Assembly: GCF_014636295.1 (NCBI RefSeq)
Contig: NZ_BMEC01000010.1
Span: 62,001-126,000, forward strand
Direction of reading: 5' to 3'
DNA length: 64,000 nucleotides
Origin: Marivirga lumbricoides
Lineage (GTDB): Bacteria; Bacteroidota; Bacteroidia; Cytophagales; Cyclobacteriaceae
Shown: positions 9,931 through 18,812 of the stretch, piece after piece
How positions within the stretch are numbered: the first letter of the stretch is position 1
Layout of the letters: every line of letters starts with the position of its first letter
The notes under the pieces: generated by a model
Database searches by the model: none
What the model was told of the DNA's origin: nothing
What the model saw: the letters and a program-made list of their open reading frames with translations, nothing else
Made by a program: the position numbers and the translations under genes

Positions 9931-10037
9931 AATTTTCCATAATGTGTTTATCACGATCGCAATGTCTTTATGATAAGCTTTTCCTGCGTCAGAAATTTAA
10001 GAATAACCTTAAATTACCCTGATAATTGTGAGCATTG

Positions 10038-10061
10038 AATTCTGACATTTTTGTCAGAATT
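10038..10061. terminator. Perfect 10-bp hairpin downstream of the helicase
   Basis: The arms 10038-10047 (AATTCTGACA) and 10052-10061 are exact inverse complements around a TTTT loop. There is no clear T-run, so it may act as a weak terminator or mRNA 3' stabiliser for the helicase or for gldH read from the other side. Confidence 0.4.
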
Positions 10062-10064
10062 ATG

Positions 10065-10140
10065 CTAAGCAATCTTTTGAATTGTAAACCTGGGTTTAAT
10101 TGATAAGATTGCTTAGTTCCTGCCGCTGGTCGTTAAACCT
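10065..10140. repeat. Interrupted palindrome, REP-like
   Basis: CTAAGCAATCTT at 10065-10076 is exactly inverted at 10105-10116, with an inner 6-bp inverted pair (TAAACC at 10085-10090 against GGTTTA at 10093-10098). The downstream flank contains GTTCCT and GCAATGATGAC. The AAGCAATCT ... AGATTGCTT core and a GCAATGA tail match the general plan of the dispersed ATTGCGAGG/GAAGCAATC palindromes of Bacteroidota, as does the segment at 4597-4683. Confidence 0.45.
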
Positions 10141-10194
10141 GCAATGATGACCTACTATGAAATGTTACTTCTTACTTTGGGATACTGGAAAAGT

Positions 10195-10686
10195 CTAAGG
10201 ATTGACTGAACTGCTTTGTTTATCAATTCTTAAACCAACGGAGTAAACTCCTTGAAGTGAATCTGTACGCATATATTGCTTAAGGGCAATGGTGTATCTG
10301 CCTTCTCTGGGAAACAGCACAGAATCTTTTAATAAAACCTGATGACTATAAATGCTACTCACCCCACTTCCGAAAGGTTCACCTGTTTTGGGATCAAATA
10401 ATTGAATGTTTTGCAACTCCTTTTCTAACTCCCTGTCGGTTGAATCCTGTAAAGTATAATGCACATAAATATTTCTATAGGGATATTGTACATCATTTCG
10501 AAGGTTTAGATATAGCTCATAATAACTGCTGTCATCATCAATGTTAAAAGTGAAACTGGCAGTTTCATTCATCTGCCAGATTCTATCTGAAAAGTCTATG
10601 TTCTCTTCATAATATCTGTTTTCAGTGCAGGAAAAAGCTACAAAAGCTAAGAAAAGTAAAAATAACGAGTTTAAATATTGCTTCAT
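10195..10686 (-). CDS. gldH: Gliding motility lipoprotein GldH
   Basis: The 163-residue product has a lipoprotein signal ending LAFVAFSC, with the lipidated cysteine at residue 20. It is followed by the GldH pattern (ENIDF..RIW near the N-terminus, YPYRNIYVHYTL, and a C-terminal GVYSVGLRIDK). In Flavobacterium johnsoniae GldH is needed for gliding and associates with the type IX secretion/gliding machinery at the envelope. Its ATG overlaps the stop of the upstream ricT-like gene by 4 bases, a pairing commonly seen in Bacteroidota. It indicates a gliding or T9SS-carrying lineage. Confidence 0.88.
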   Translation of the reverse strand: MKQYLNSLFLLFLAFVAFSCTENRYYEENIDFSDRIWQMNETASFTFNIDDDSSYYELYLNLRNDVQYPYRNIYVHYTLQDSTDRELEKELQNIQLFDPKTGEPFGSGVSSIYSHQVLLKDSVLFPREGRYTIALKQYMRTDSLQGVYSVGLRIDKQSSSVNP

Positions 10687-12002
10687 TCTTCCTTTTTGTT
10701 GTTAGGCTTATTATTCTTTTTAAATCGCTTCTTGAACTTAGGCTTATTTTTGGGTCGGTTTCCTTCTTCAGCTTTGTTTTTGGTTTGGTTTTCTACTATC
10801 GGCTGATTGGGCTTTCTCTTCGCTTTAGGTTGATTTGCATTGTTTTGCTGCTGGGCAGATTTATTCTGCGGAGCTGCTCCTGCATTTGATTTTCTTTTTT
10901 TATTTCTGGATTTTGACTTCTTTTTAGGCGTAGAAAATTTTCTGTCTAACCTGATTAAATCGCTGTTAATGTTTACATGGTCCTCAATTTCCAGTACATC
11001 TTCCAGAAGTGTTTCAGGTTTCTCTCCTTTTTCATTAAGCAATAATATTTCAGCTACTCTGTCAGTACTCACCGGATGCCATATATTATCATCAGAATAA
11101 CTGAACCACATAATTCGTCTGAAAATATCAGTCTTCTGTAGCTTTGCGTTCCCTACTTGTGTCTGAATAGGCTTGTTTACTTCAGGTATTCCCTGTAGTG
11201 CATCAATATAAGTATCTAATTCATAATTAAGACAACATTTTAACCTGCCACATTGCCCTGAAAGCTTGCTCGGATTTAATGAAAGGTTTTGATATCGTGC
11301 AGCATTTGTAGAAACACTTTTAAAATCTGAAAGCCAGGTGCTGCAGCATAATTCTCTACCACAAGATCCTATCCCACCTAATCTGCCGGCTTCCTGCCTT
11401 AAAGAGATTTGGCGCATTTCCACCCGGATTTTAAATTCACCAGCCAATTTTTTAATCAGCTCTCTGAAATCAACCCTTTCTTCAGCAGAGTAGTAAAAAG
11501 TAGCTTTTGTATTATCTGCCTGAAATTCTACATCAGACAGTTTCATATTCATTTTATACTCTTTAATTACTTCTCTTGCTCTGTACATGGTGGTAAGTTC
11601 TCTGTTTTGAACTTCATACCATTTTTCAAGGTCTTTGTCGGAGGCAATTCTGTAGATGGCTTTTATTTCATCATCATTTTTCACTTTTTTGCGCTGCATC
11701 TGCAAGCGTACCAATTCACCCTGCAAAGATACATAACCTATATGGTGTCCATTAGGAACATCCACTACAACAGGATCACCTGTTGTTAAATTAAGATTAT
11801 GTACATTCCTGAAAAATTCTTTTCTGCCACCTTTAAATTTTATTTCTACTACATCAAAAGTATCGTAACTGGGGAAATCCATATTGGATAACCAGTCGAA
11901 CGCATTCATTTTATTGCATCCTCCGGTACTGCAACCACCATTATTCTGGCATCCACTTACTTCTCCCTCTTTCTTTTTTATTCCGCACGATGAGCATCCC
12001 AT
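10683..12002 (-). CDS. ricT: PSP1-domain Fe-S protein, RicT (YaaT)-like
   Basis: The 439-residue protein has the PSP1 domain with the Cys signature GRELCCSTWL ... GQCGRLKCCLNYE. In Bacillus RicT this serves a complex with RicA/RicF that holds Fe-S clusters and affects RNA maturation. The start is taken at the ATG at 12002 (MGCSSC); an upstream in-frame start adds nine non-conserved residues. Two lineage features stand out. The Cys-rich N-terminus has C3, C6, C18, C24 and C29, and the C-terminal 80 residues are Lys/Asn-rich and low complexity, probably disordered and nucleic-acid binding. It is translationally coupled to gldH. Confidence 0.85.
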   Translation of the reverse strand: MGCSSCGIKKKEGEVSGCQNNGGCSTGGCNKMNAFDWLSNMDFPSYDTFDVVEIKFKGGRKEFFRNVHNLNLTTGDPVVVDVPNGHHIGYVSLQGELVRLQMQRKKVKNDDEIKAIYRIASDKDLEKWYEVQNRELTTMYRAREVIKEYKMNMKLSDVEFQADNTKATFYYSAEERVDFRELIKKLAGEFKIRVEMRQISLRQEAGRLGGIGSCGRELCCSTWLSDFKSVSTNAARYQNLSLNPSKLSGQCGRLKCCLNYELDTYIDALQGIPEVNKPIQTQVGNAKLQKTDIFRRIMWFSYSDDNIWHPVSTDRVAEILLLNEKGEKPETLLEDVLEIEDHVNINSDLIRLDRKFSTPKKKSKSRNKKRKSNAGAAPQNKSAQQQNNANQPKAKRKPNQPIVENQTKNKAEEGNRPKNKPKFKKRFKKNNKPNNKKEE

Positions 12003-12044
12003 AATATTACTATTTATATATAAAGCCACTTAAGGCCTGCTGTA

Positions 12045-13337
12045 CTAATTTTTTTCTTGTAAGGCCATTAAATCACGGCCTATATCTTTTCTAAAGTATA
12101 TGTCATCCCAACAGATACTTTTTGTACCCTCATAAGCATTTTGCAAAGCTGTTTCTAATTCATTACCCATTCCGGTAATAGCCATTACACGACCTCCTGC
12201 CGTTACAACTTCTGCCTCTTTTAAGGTAGTTCCGGCATGATAAACAGTGCCGGTTTTAACTTCTGAAAGCCCTTTTATAGTTTTATTCTTTTCGTAATTG
12301 CCCGGATAACCCCCGGCTACCATTACAACAGTAGCAGCGGTTTTATCTGAAATCTTTAAGTCTTGCTGGTGAAGTGTTTTGGCTTTAAGGCTTTGAAATA
12401 AAGCGACTACATCATTCTCTATCCTTGGAAAAACTACTTGTGTTTCCGGGTCACCCATTCGCACGTTGTATTCTATTACAAAAGGTTCGCCAGCCACATT
12501 CATTAGACCAATGAAGATAAACCCTTCGTAGGGAATACTATCTGCCTTTAATCCATCAATGGTAGGTTTAATTACTTTGCTTTCCACCTTATCCATAAAA
12601 GCTTTATCTGCAAATTGAACAGGGGAAACAGCTCCCATGCCACCGGTATTTAGCCCAGTATCGCCTTCACCAATTCTCTTATAATCTTTGGCTTCGGGCA
12701 GCACTTTGTAATTTTCTCCATCCGTCAAAACGAAAACAGACAATTCAATTCCCGAAAGAAACCCCTCAATAACAACTTTGGCACTTGCATCCCCAAATTT
12801 TGCATCCCTAAGCATTTCCACTAGTGTTTGTTCAGCTTCCTCAAGGTTTTCGCAAATCACCACACCTTTTCCGCCCGCTAATCCGTCAGCTTTCAGTACA
12901 TAGGGAGCACTTATGCTTCTTAGATAGGTGAGACCATCTTCTAATTTCTCTTTGGTAAATGTTGCATATGCTGCAGTTGGAATGTTATGCCTCTGCATAA
13001 AGCGCTTGGAAAAATCTTTACTTCCTTCTAATTCAGCCCCTTTTTTGCCAGGTCCAACTACCTGAATATTTTGTAAAGAAGCATTATTTTGAAAATAATC
13101 TTTAATACCTGCAACCAAAGGTGCCTCCGGCCCTGCTACTACCATTTGAATCTGCTCTTTAAGGCAGAACTCACCTATGGCTGGAAAGTCAGTAGGGGAT
13201 AAGTTTATATTTTTAGCAATTGTTGCCGTTCCTGCATTACCTGGGGCTACGTATAATTGATCGCATAAGTCACTGGTAGCTATTTTTGTTGCAAAAACAT
13301 GTTCTCTTCCTCCAGCACCTAATATAAGTATATTCAT
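12045..13337 (-). CDS. purD: Phosphoribosylamine-glycine ligase
   Basis: PurD joins glycine to phosphoribosylamine using ATP, the second step of de novo purine synthesis, in the cytosol. The 430-residue product starts MNILILGAGGREH, the usual PurD beginning, and contains the ATP-grasp region YVLKADGLAGGKGV, GFLSGIELSVFVLTDG, the signature VEYNVRMGDPETQ (here VIEYNVRMGDPETQ) and a C-terminal GYPG segment. The frame is open to 13400, but the extra 21 residues are not family-like. It lies between the ricT-like gene and recQ on the same strand, with 42 bases to ricT. Confidence 0.97.
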   Translation of the reverse strand: MNILILGAGGREHVFATKIATSDLCDQLYVAPGNAGTATIAKNINLSPTDFPAIGEFCLKEQIQMVVAGPEAPLVAGIKDYFQNNASLQNIQVVGPGKKGAELEGSKDFSKRFMQRHNIPTAAYATFTKEKLEDGLTYLRSISAPYVLKADGLAGGKGVVICENLEEAEQTLVEMLRDAKFGDASAKVVIEGFLSGIELSVFVLTDGENYKVLPEAKDYKRIGEGDTGLNTGGMGAVSPVQFADKAFMDKVESKVIKPTIDGLKADSIPYEGFIFIGLMNVAGEPFVIEYNVRMGDPETQVVFPRIENDVVALFQSLKAKTLHQQDLKISDKTAATVVMVAGGYPGNYEKNKTIKGLSEVKTGTVYHAGTTLKEAEVVTAGGRVMAITGMGNELETALQNAYEGTKSICWDDIYFRKDIGRDLMALQEKN

Positions 13338-13537
13338 TAAAGTTTTTTTAAGCAAAATTGGATTCGCAAGTAAGCAAACCCATATTTTAATAATTGACAA
13401 ATTTTAAAATCAGTACAAATCTCGTTATTTATTTACAAACAGTAAAAAAATTGATTTGCACTGATAAATTGTTGAAGCAAGGGCTCTGTTTAGCCTTATT
13501 GGAATGAACGAAGCATTTTCTCCCTTAAGCTTCACTC

Positions 13538-15715
13538 TTAGTTAGCGTACTGCGATAAGAATTTAATCCGCATCAAACGCATATCTTCTTCAGAAAATTC
13601 ATCATCAAATTCTTCCATAGCATCTTCAATACTATCTGTTTCAGCTGATAAGAAGTATTCGATAATTTCTTCCTGCTTATCCTCATCTATAATTTGCTCA
13701 AGGTAATAATCAAGGTTTAAGCGAGTGCCGGAATAACAGATGTTTTCTATTTCTGTGATAAGCTGTTCGAAGCTGATATCTTTCATCTCTGCAATTTCCT
13801 CTAATTCAATTTTCTTATCCACCTGCTGAATAATGAAAATTTTCATTTTGGATTTGTTAACAGAAGATTTTACCATTACATCGGCTGCAGTGGTAATGTC
13901 ATTTTCTTCAACGTAGTCCTTGATTAAATCCAGAAAAGGTTTGCCAAATTTATGAACTTTCCCTAATCCAACTCCATTAACGGCAGCAAGCTCATCATTA
14001 GTGGTAGGATAGGTGGTAGCCATTTCTTCCAAAGAAGGGTCTTGGAATACCACGTATGGAGGTACATTTTTAGATTTAGCTACTTTTTTCCTTAAAGCTT
14101 TTAGTTGGGAATAAAGTACTTCATCAAAAGATTTAGTAGCTAACGATTCTTTTTCTATCTGATCTTCATCACCCACATCCGTATAAATATGGTTAATGGT
14201 GAATTCTATATCTTTAGGATCCTTGAGGAATTCTTCACCTGCTTCATTCATTTTGAGCACACCAATGTTCTCAATGTCCTTATCCAAATAGCCGTTAAGC
14301 ATGGTTTGGCGAATTACAGATTTCCAGAATTCAGGTTCCTTTTCGCTTCCCACTCCATGCACTTCCAATTGATCATGGCTGTAGCTTGTAACATACTGAT
14401 CTTTTGAACCTCTGATAACATTTACCAGGTGATTTATTCCAAAACGCTCTCCTGTTAATTTAACAGTTTTAAGTGCAATGATCATTTCCTCTTTGGCCTG
14501 GAATTTCTCTTTCGGATGTGTGCAGTTGTCACACTTTCCACAAGGCTCATGGTAGGTTTCTCCAAAATAATGAAGAAGTTGCTTTCTTCTGCAAACGGAA
14601 GACTCTGCGTAGGATGACATTTCTTCAAGCAATAGCTTGGCATTTTCCTTCTCAGTAACAGGCTTATCCTTATTAAATTTCTCCAGTTTCAGAATATCAT
14701 TGTAACTGTAAAACATCAGGCAGTCACCTACTAAACCATCTCTGCCGGCACGACCTGTTTCCTGGTAATAACCTTCAACTGATTTAGGGGTGTCATAATG
14801 CACCACAAAGCGAACATCCGGTTTATCGATCCCCATTCCGAAGGCAATTGTAGCTACAATGACATCTACATCTTCATTTAGGAAGTCGTCCTGATTTTTC
14901 ATTCTCATGTTGCCATCAAGACCCGCATGGTAAGGAGCAGCATTAAAGCCGTTAACATTCAGAAATTCTGCTATTTCTTCTACTTTTTTTCTGCTGAGGC
15001 AGTAGATGATTCCACTTTTACCTTTTCTGTCATTCAAAAAGCGAATCAGTTGCTTTTTAGCCTGGTTTTTTGGACGAACCTCATAGAATAAATTATCCCT
15101 GTTAAAGGACGATTTAAATACGTTGGCTTTTTCCATATTCAGGTTCTTCTGAATATCCAGCTGTACCTTTGGTGTGGCAGTTGCTGTTAAAGCAATTACA
15201 GGAATATCTGCAATTTGCTGTAAAATAGCTTTTATTTTTCTGTATTCAGGCCTGAAATCGTGTCCCCATTCTGAAATACAATGTGCTTCATCAATGGCAG
15301 CGAATGAAATATGGGCTTTTTGCAAAAATGCTACGTTCTCCTCTTTTGTAAGAGACTCCGGTGCCACATATAACAATTTCAAATCTCCATTTAATACTTC
15401 TTTTTTAACTCTGTTTACTTCCGTTTTTGAGAGTGTGGAATTCAGAAAACGAGCATTTACGCCTAAGGCATTTAAGGTGTCTACCTGGTTTTTCATTAAG
15501 GCGATCAGTGGCGAAACCACTATGGCCGTGCCTTCCTGAGAAATAGCAGGCAACTGGTAGCACAGTGATTTACCAGCTCCTGTAGGCATAATAACGAATG
15601 TATTCTTCTTATCAAGGATGTTCTTCATAATCAGTTCCTGCTTCCCTCTGAACTGATTGTATCCAAATACTTCTTTTAGTTTTTCTTTTAAAGTAGCTTG
15701 TTGCGCTTCTATCAT
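13538..15715 (-). CDS. recQ: ATP-dependent DNA helicase RecQ
   Basis: A 3'-5' DNA helicase of recombination and replication-fork repair. Walker A PTGAGKS is at residues 44-50, DEAH at 142-145 and QETGRAGRDG marks motif VI. The RQC zinc site lies in CRRKQLLHYFGE ... CGKCDNC (about 377-400), then a winged-helix segment, an HRDC domain (about 530-600) and an acidic C-terminal tail. The length of 725 residues is normal for Bacteroidota RecQ. It is divergent from the kdsD-like gene, with only 77 bases between their starts. Confidence 0.96.
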   Translation of the reverse strand: MIEAQQATLKEKLKEVFGYNQFRGKQELIMKNILDKKNTFVIMPTGAGKSLCYQLPAISQEGTAIVVSPLIALMKNQVDTLNALGVNARFLNSTLSKTEVNRVKKEVLNGDLKLLYVAPESLTKEENVAFLQKAHISFAAIDEAHCISEWGHDFRPEYRKIKAILQQIADIPVIALTATATPKVQLDIQKNLNMEKANVFKSSFNRDNLFYEVRPKNQAKKQLIRFLNDRKGKSGIIYCLSRKKVEEIAEFLNVNGFNAAPYHAGLDGNMRMKNQDDFLNEDVDVIVATIAFGMGIDKPDVRFVVHYDTPKSVEGYYQETGRAGRDGLVGDCLMFYSYNDILKLEKFNKDKPVTEKENAKLLLEEMSSYAESSVCRRKQLLHYFGETYHEPCGKCDNCTHPKEKFQAKEEMIIALKTVKLTGERFGINHLVNVIRGSKDQYVTSYSHDQLEVHGVGSEKEPEFWKSVIRQTMLNGYLDKDIENIGVLKMNEAGEEFLKDPKDIEFTINHIYTDVGDEDQIEKESLATKSFDEVLYSQLKALRKKVAKSKNVPPYVVFQDPSLEEMATTYPTTNDELAAVNGVGLGKVHKFGKPFLDLIKDYVEENDITTAADVMVKSSVNKSKMKIFIIQQVDKKIELEEIAEMKDISFEQLITEIENICYSGTRLNLDYYLEQIIDEDKQEEIIEYFLSAETDSIEDAMEEFDDEFSEEDMRLMRIKFLSQYAN

Positions 15716-15733
15716 CTCTTTAACATCAATTGC

Positions 15734-15761
15734 TTGATTAATTCTTAAATATATATCTTTG
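15734..15761 (+). promoter_or_regulatory. Bacteroidota-type promoter for the arabinose-5-phosphate isomerase gene
   Basis: TTG at 15734-15736, a 17-base spacer and TATCTTTG at 15754-15761 match the TTTG-N17..20-TAnnTTTG promoter of the Bacteroidota primary sigma factor. Transcription would begin near 15768, leaving about 25 bases before the TTG start codon at 15793. Confidence 0.65.
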
Positions 15762-15792
15762 TGTCAAATTTAGTTCCTTAACGTCAGATACC

Positions 15793-16761
15793 TTGAATTT
15801 AAGAAAAAATATTCTAAAAATAGCCCAAAATGTTCTAATTAATGAGGCAAAAGCAATAAATGATTTAGTGAACTACCTCGATAGTGATTTTGAGCAGTGT
15901 GTTTACGAAATTCTTAACGCAAAAGGAAGGGTGGTTATTACCGGAGTAGGCAAAAGTGCTATCATTGCTCAAAAGATTGTAGCTACCCTAAATTCGACTG
16001 GTACACCCGCTCTATTTATGCATGCTGCAGATGCCATCCATGGTGATTTGGGGATGGTGCAAAAAGATGATATAATGATTTGTATTTCTAAAAGTGGAAA
16101 TACTCCTGAGGTGAAAGTTCTGGTGCCTTTGCTAAAAAGAAGAGGCTCTATGCTCGTTGCCCTGGTTAGTAATGTAGATTCTTATCTGGCACATCAGGCA
16201 GATTTTGTGCTGAACGCCACAATAGGGCAGGAGGCCTGTCCGCTTAATCTTGCGCCTACCACTAGCACTACTGCTCATTTGGCAATGGGCGATGCGCTGG
16301 CGGTTTGTCTATTAGAAGCAAGAGATTTTTCTTCAGAAGATTTTGCACAGTATCATCCCGGTGGCTCTTTAGGGAAACAGTTATATCTTAGAATTGATGA
16401 CCTGATTAAACAGAATCAGTTGCCAAAAGTTAAAGCTACCGCTAATTTTAAAGAAGTTATTTTTGAGATTTCTGCAAAGCGATTGGGAGCTACGTCAGTA
16501 GTTAATGAAGAGGGAAAGCTAATAGGAATTATCACGGATGGTGATTTGAGGAGATTGATGGAATCTGACCGAGATATTAGTCAGGTAAAAGCCACTGATT
16601 TCATGACTGCTAATCCTACCTCATTGTCTTCAGAAGATTTTGCAGCTAAGGCATTACAGATAATGCAGAGTAAAAACATTACTCAAATTGTTGCCGTAAA
16701 GGATGGTAAACCTATAGGGTTTGTTCATCTTCATGACCTTTTAAAGGAAGGAATAGCCTAA
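15793..16761 (+). CDS. kdsD: D-arabinose 5-phosphate isomerase, KpsF/GutQ family
   Basis: The enzyme converts ribulose 5-phosphate to arabinose 5-phosphate for Kdo synthesis. The 322-residue product has an SIS domain (VVITGVGKSAIIAQK and ICISKSGNTPEV) followed by two CBS domains (about 205-320), the standard KpsF/KdsD layout. The start is a TTG codon: no in-frame ATG occurs upstream, and the next Met is inside the SIS fold. A promoter box lies 31 bases before it. It is followed by a mannose-1-phosphate guanylyltransferase gene on the same strand, consistent with sugar supply for LPS or capsule. Confidence 0.93.
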   Translation: MNLRKNILKIAQNVLINEAKAINDLVNYLDSDFEQCVYEILNAKGRVVITGVGKSAIIAQKIVATLNSTGTPALFMHAADAIHGDLGMVQKDDIMICISKSGNTPEVKVLVPLLKRRGSMLVALVSNVDSYLAHQADFVLNATIGQEACPLNLAPTTSTTAHLAMGDALAVCLLEARDFSSEDFAQYHPGGSLGKQLYLRIDDLIKQNQLPKVKATANFKEVIFEISAKRLGATSVVNEEGKLIGIITDGDLRRLMESDRDISQVKATDFMTANPTSLSSEDFAAKALQIMQSKNITQIVAVKDGKPIGFVHLHDLLKEGIA

Positions 16762-16825
16762 ATAACTTTGCAAATGATACTTTTACAAAATAAAACCTGC
16801 ACCAATAATTATTAACCTTAAACCA

Positions 16826-17899
16826 ATGGACGAAAACAGATATGTGGTAATTATGGCCGGAGGAACGGGAACCCGTTTATGGCCGGTAAGTACCAGCCAA
16901 AAGCCAAAACAATTTCATGATTTATTAGGGGTGGGGAAATCCTTGCTAAGAATGACTTATGAGCGTTTTCTAACTCATTACAAGCGGGAAAATATTTATG
17001 TGGTTACTAATAAAGACTATGAAATGTTGGTGAAAGAGCAGATCCCGGAAATTACCGAAGATCAGCTTCTTTTAGAACCTAACAAGCGAAATACTGCACC
17101 TTGTATTGCTTATGCAGCATATAAAATAGCTTCTCAAAATCCTGAAGCAACTATGGTAGTTGCACCAGCCGATCACCTTATATTGAAGGAAGATACTTTT
17201 CATCAGGCTTTGTCGGTAGCAATGGATAGTGCTTCTAAAAATGATTATCTGGTAACACTTGGGATGCAACCAAATAGGCCTGAAACAGGGTACGGTTATA
17301 TACAATATATTCCGGATTCATCAGTGGTGAAGAAAGTGAAAACCTTTACAGAAAAACCGGAGTTGGAATTAGCCAAAAAATTTATTGAAAGTGGTGATTT
17401 TGTGTGGAATGCCGGTATTTTTATCTGGTCTGCCAAAGCAATAATAAAAGCATTTGAAAACCACCTGCCTGATATTGCTGAAATATTCTCTGATGGAGAA
17501 GAACCTTATTTCAGTACACATGAAAAATTATTTATTAATAAGGCCTACACTCAATGTGTGAACATTTCTATCGATTTTGGTATCATGGAAAAAGCAGAAA
17601 ATGTGTATGTTTTACTGGCAGATATTGGGTGGTCAGATTTAGGTAATTGGGAGTCGCTTCATGAAATTCGTAACAGAGATGATGACAATAATGCTATTCC
17701 GGAAAATGTATTATGTTTTGATTCCACAGATAACATAGTAACTACGGATCAGTCCAGACTGGTTGTTTTACATGGCATGAAAGATTTTTTAGTAGCTGAA
17801 GAGGATGGTGTAATTCTGATTTGTAAGAAAAATGCTGAAAAAGAAGTGAAGGATATTGTTGCGGCAGTGAAAAACAAAAAAGGAGATAGTTTTATATAG
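16826..17899 (+). CDS. manC: Mannose-1-phosphate guanylyltransferase
   Basis: Makes GDP-mannose from mannose 1-phosphate and GTP, the precursor of mannose, fucose and rhamnose units in surface glycans. The 357-residue product has the pyrophosphorylase signature GGTGTRLWP at residues 12-20, QKPKQF, the sugar-binding region FTEKP and WNAGIFIW, and DIGWSDLGNW. It lacks the fused C-terminal isomerase domain of long ManC/AlgA proteins, so it is the short GMP type. It sits 64 bases after kdsD and ends at a strong terminator. Confidence 0.94.
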   Translation: MDENRYVVIMAGGTGTRLWPVSTSQKPKQFHDLLGVGKSLLRMTYERFLTHYKRENIYVVTNKDYEMLVKEQIPEITEDQLLLEPNKRNTAPCIAYAAYKIASQNPEATMVVAPADHLILKEDTFHQALSVAMDSASKNDYLVTLGMQPNRPETGYGYIQYIPDSSVVKKVKTFTEKPELELAKKFIESGDFVWNAGIFIWSAKAIIKAFENHLPDIAEIFSDGEEPYFSTHEKLFINKAYTQCVNISIDFGIMEKAENVYVLLADIGWSDLGNWESLHEIRNRDDDNNAIPENVLCFDSTDNIVTTDQSRLVVLHGMKDFLVAEEDGVILICKKNAEKEVKDIVAAVKNKKGDSFI

Positions 17900-17923
17900 A
17901 TTCTGTTGAAGCTATAAAATAAG

Positions 17924-17959
17924 AATGGCTTGCTTTGGAAAAAGCAAGCCATTTTTTTT
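17924..17959 (+). terminator. Rho-independent terminator after manC
   Basis: A perfect 13-bp stem (17924-17936 with 17941-17953) around a GGAA loop is followed by an eight-T run. This is a strong terminator for the kdsD-manC unit. Confidence 0.9.
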
Positions 17960-18079
17960 GCCTATCTATATTGTGCATTTGTATGTAATCTAAAATTAGC
18001 TTACACAATGGGTAATCATTTGCTGCTAACTTTCAGATACATATCATTGATTCTCGTGTAGTTGCCTAATGGGCTCTAT

Positions 18080-18208
18080 TTAATATAAAAAGTAAAAAGC
18101 AATCATTAAGCCTGCCATTACTATTAAAACAGGAATTACAACAGCCCAGTTAGCCTCTTCGATTTCTTCAATAGGTTTATTTACTTTATTTTTTACTTCA
18201 GTTTTCAT
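18080..18208 (-). CDS. Small single-pass membrane protein, 42 residues
   Basis: A short open frame from the ATG at 18208 to a TAA at 18080. The product begins MKTEVKNKVNKPIEEIEEAN and ends in one hydrophobic helix (WAVVIPVLIVMAGLMIAFYF). The charged cytosolic head, single helix and use of lysine and glutamate codons look like a genuine small membrane protein; no family is recognised. It lies downstream of the secreted 111-residue protein on the same strand, with 107 bases between. It could also be a chance frame, but the helix is unusually clean. Confidence 0.55.
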   Translation of the reverse strand: MKTEVKNKVNKPIEEIEEANWAVVIPVLIVMAGLMIAFYFLY

Positions 18209-18315
18209 TTTCGTTAATATTTACAAGTCTTGATATTCTTAAGCTCCTTTCTTTTAGTCGCATAATTTTTATGCGTGTTCAAGAAGTTGGAGTGGAACAG
18301 TAAAGAGACTAAATA

Positions 18316-18651
18316 TTAAGGAGCATTAATGCAGATTTTACTCCAGCAGTAATGAATTTTTGTAGAAGTGTTAAGTTCAGAATTGCAAGTTCTGCTAAGC
18401 TTATCGTGAGCCCTCTTAAAATATAGAGGAGTTATGCTGATTATGCTAACATCAGGAGATTTGTCTTTTACTTCAGTGGCAGACTGGCTTTGGGATAGAG
18501 GAGCCGTATAAAAATTTTCCTTCAGTGAATTTTTTAATTCAACTAGTTGGTCAGAGTCTGAAGGAGCCAATTTTTCAGCTAAAGCTTGAGCAGGCCTTCC
18601 AAAAATGGTAAGAATGTAAAAAGCAAGCAAAAAGATAGCTGTTGGCCTCAT
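18316..18651 (-). CDS. Small secreted protein of unknown function
   Basis: From the ATG at 18651 the product is 111 residues with a signal peptide (MRPTAIFLLAFYILTIFG, cleavage probably after AQALA) and a mature part with two cysteines near the C-terminus (RTCNSEL and HYCWSK). An upstream in-frame ATG at 18684 would add 11 residues ahead of the signal and is less likely. No family is recognised. It is divergent from the BlaI/M56 pair, and its start lies about 90 bases from the first BlaI-type operator, so it may share that control. Confidence 0.6.
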   Translation of the reverse strand: MRPTAIFLLAFYILTIFGRPAQALAEKLAPSDSDQLVELKNSLKENFYTAPLSQSQSATEVKDKSPDVSIISITPLYFKRAHDKLSRTCNSELNTSTKIHYCWSKICINAP

Positions 18652-18741
18652 ATAGCGGATTCCTCTATTGAAGGAACATGCCAATTAACGTAGTTTTTAA
18701 ATAAAAGATTTCAGCAGTGGAAAAATTATTTTTCACATTAA

Positions 18742-18786
18742 ACGACAATTGTCGTAATATAATTTGGATTACACGACAATTGTCGT
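18742..18786. promoter_or_regulatory. Two identical BlaI-type operators
   Basis: The 14-bp perfect palindrome ACGACAATTGTCGT occurs twice, at 18742-18755 and 18773-18786, with centres 31 bp (about three helix turns) apart and 26 bases before the repressor gene. Symmetric GACA/TGTC-type sites upstream of blaI-blaR pairs are the known targets of BlaI/MecI/CopY repressors, so this is the probable autoregulatory operator pair. Confidence 0.85.
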
Positions 18787-18812
18787 TTACTTAGCAAAAT
18801 ACATTAATAGTT

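Noticed and set aside
11409-11789. 126-residue plus-strand frame inside the ricT-like gene
   Set aside because: Phe- and Cys-rich shadow of a Lys/Glu-rich gene.
13401-13537. Possible terminator or third REP-like segment between recQ and purD
   Set aside because: AAGGGCT...AGCCTT pairs only with a bulge and without a T-run, and GAACGAAGC is too short to assign to the repeat family.
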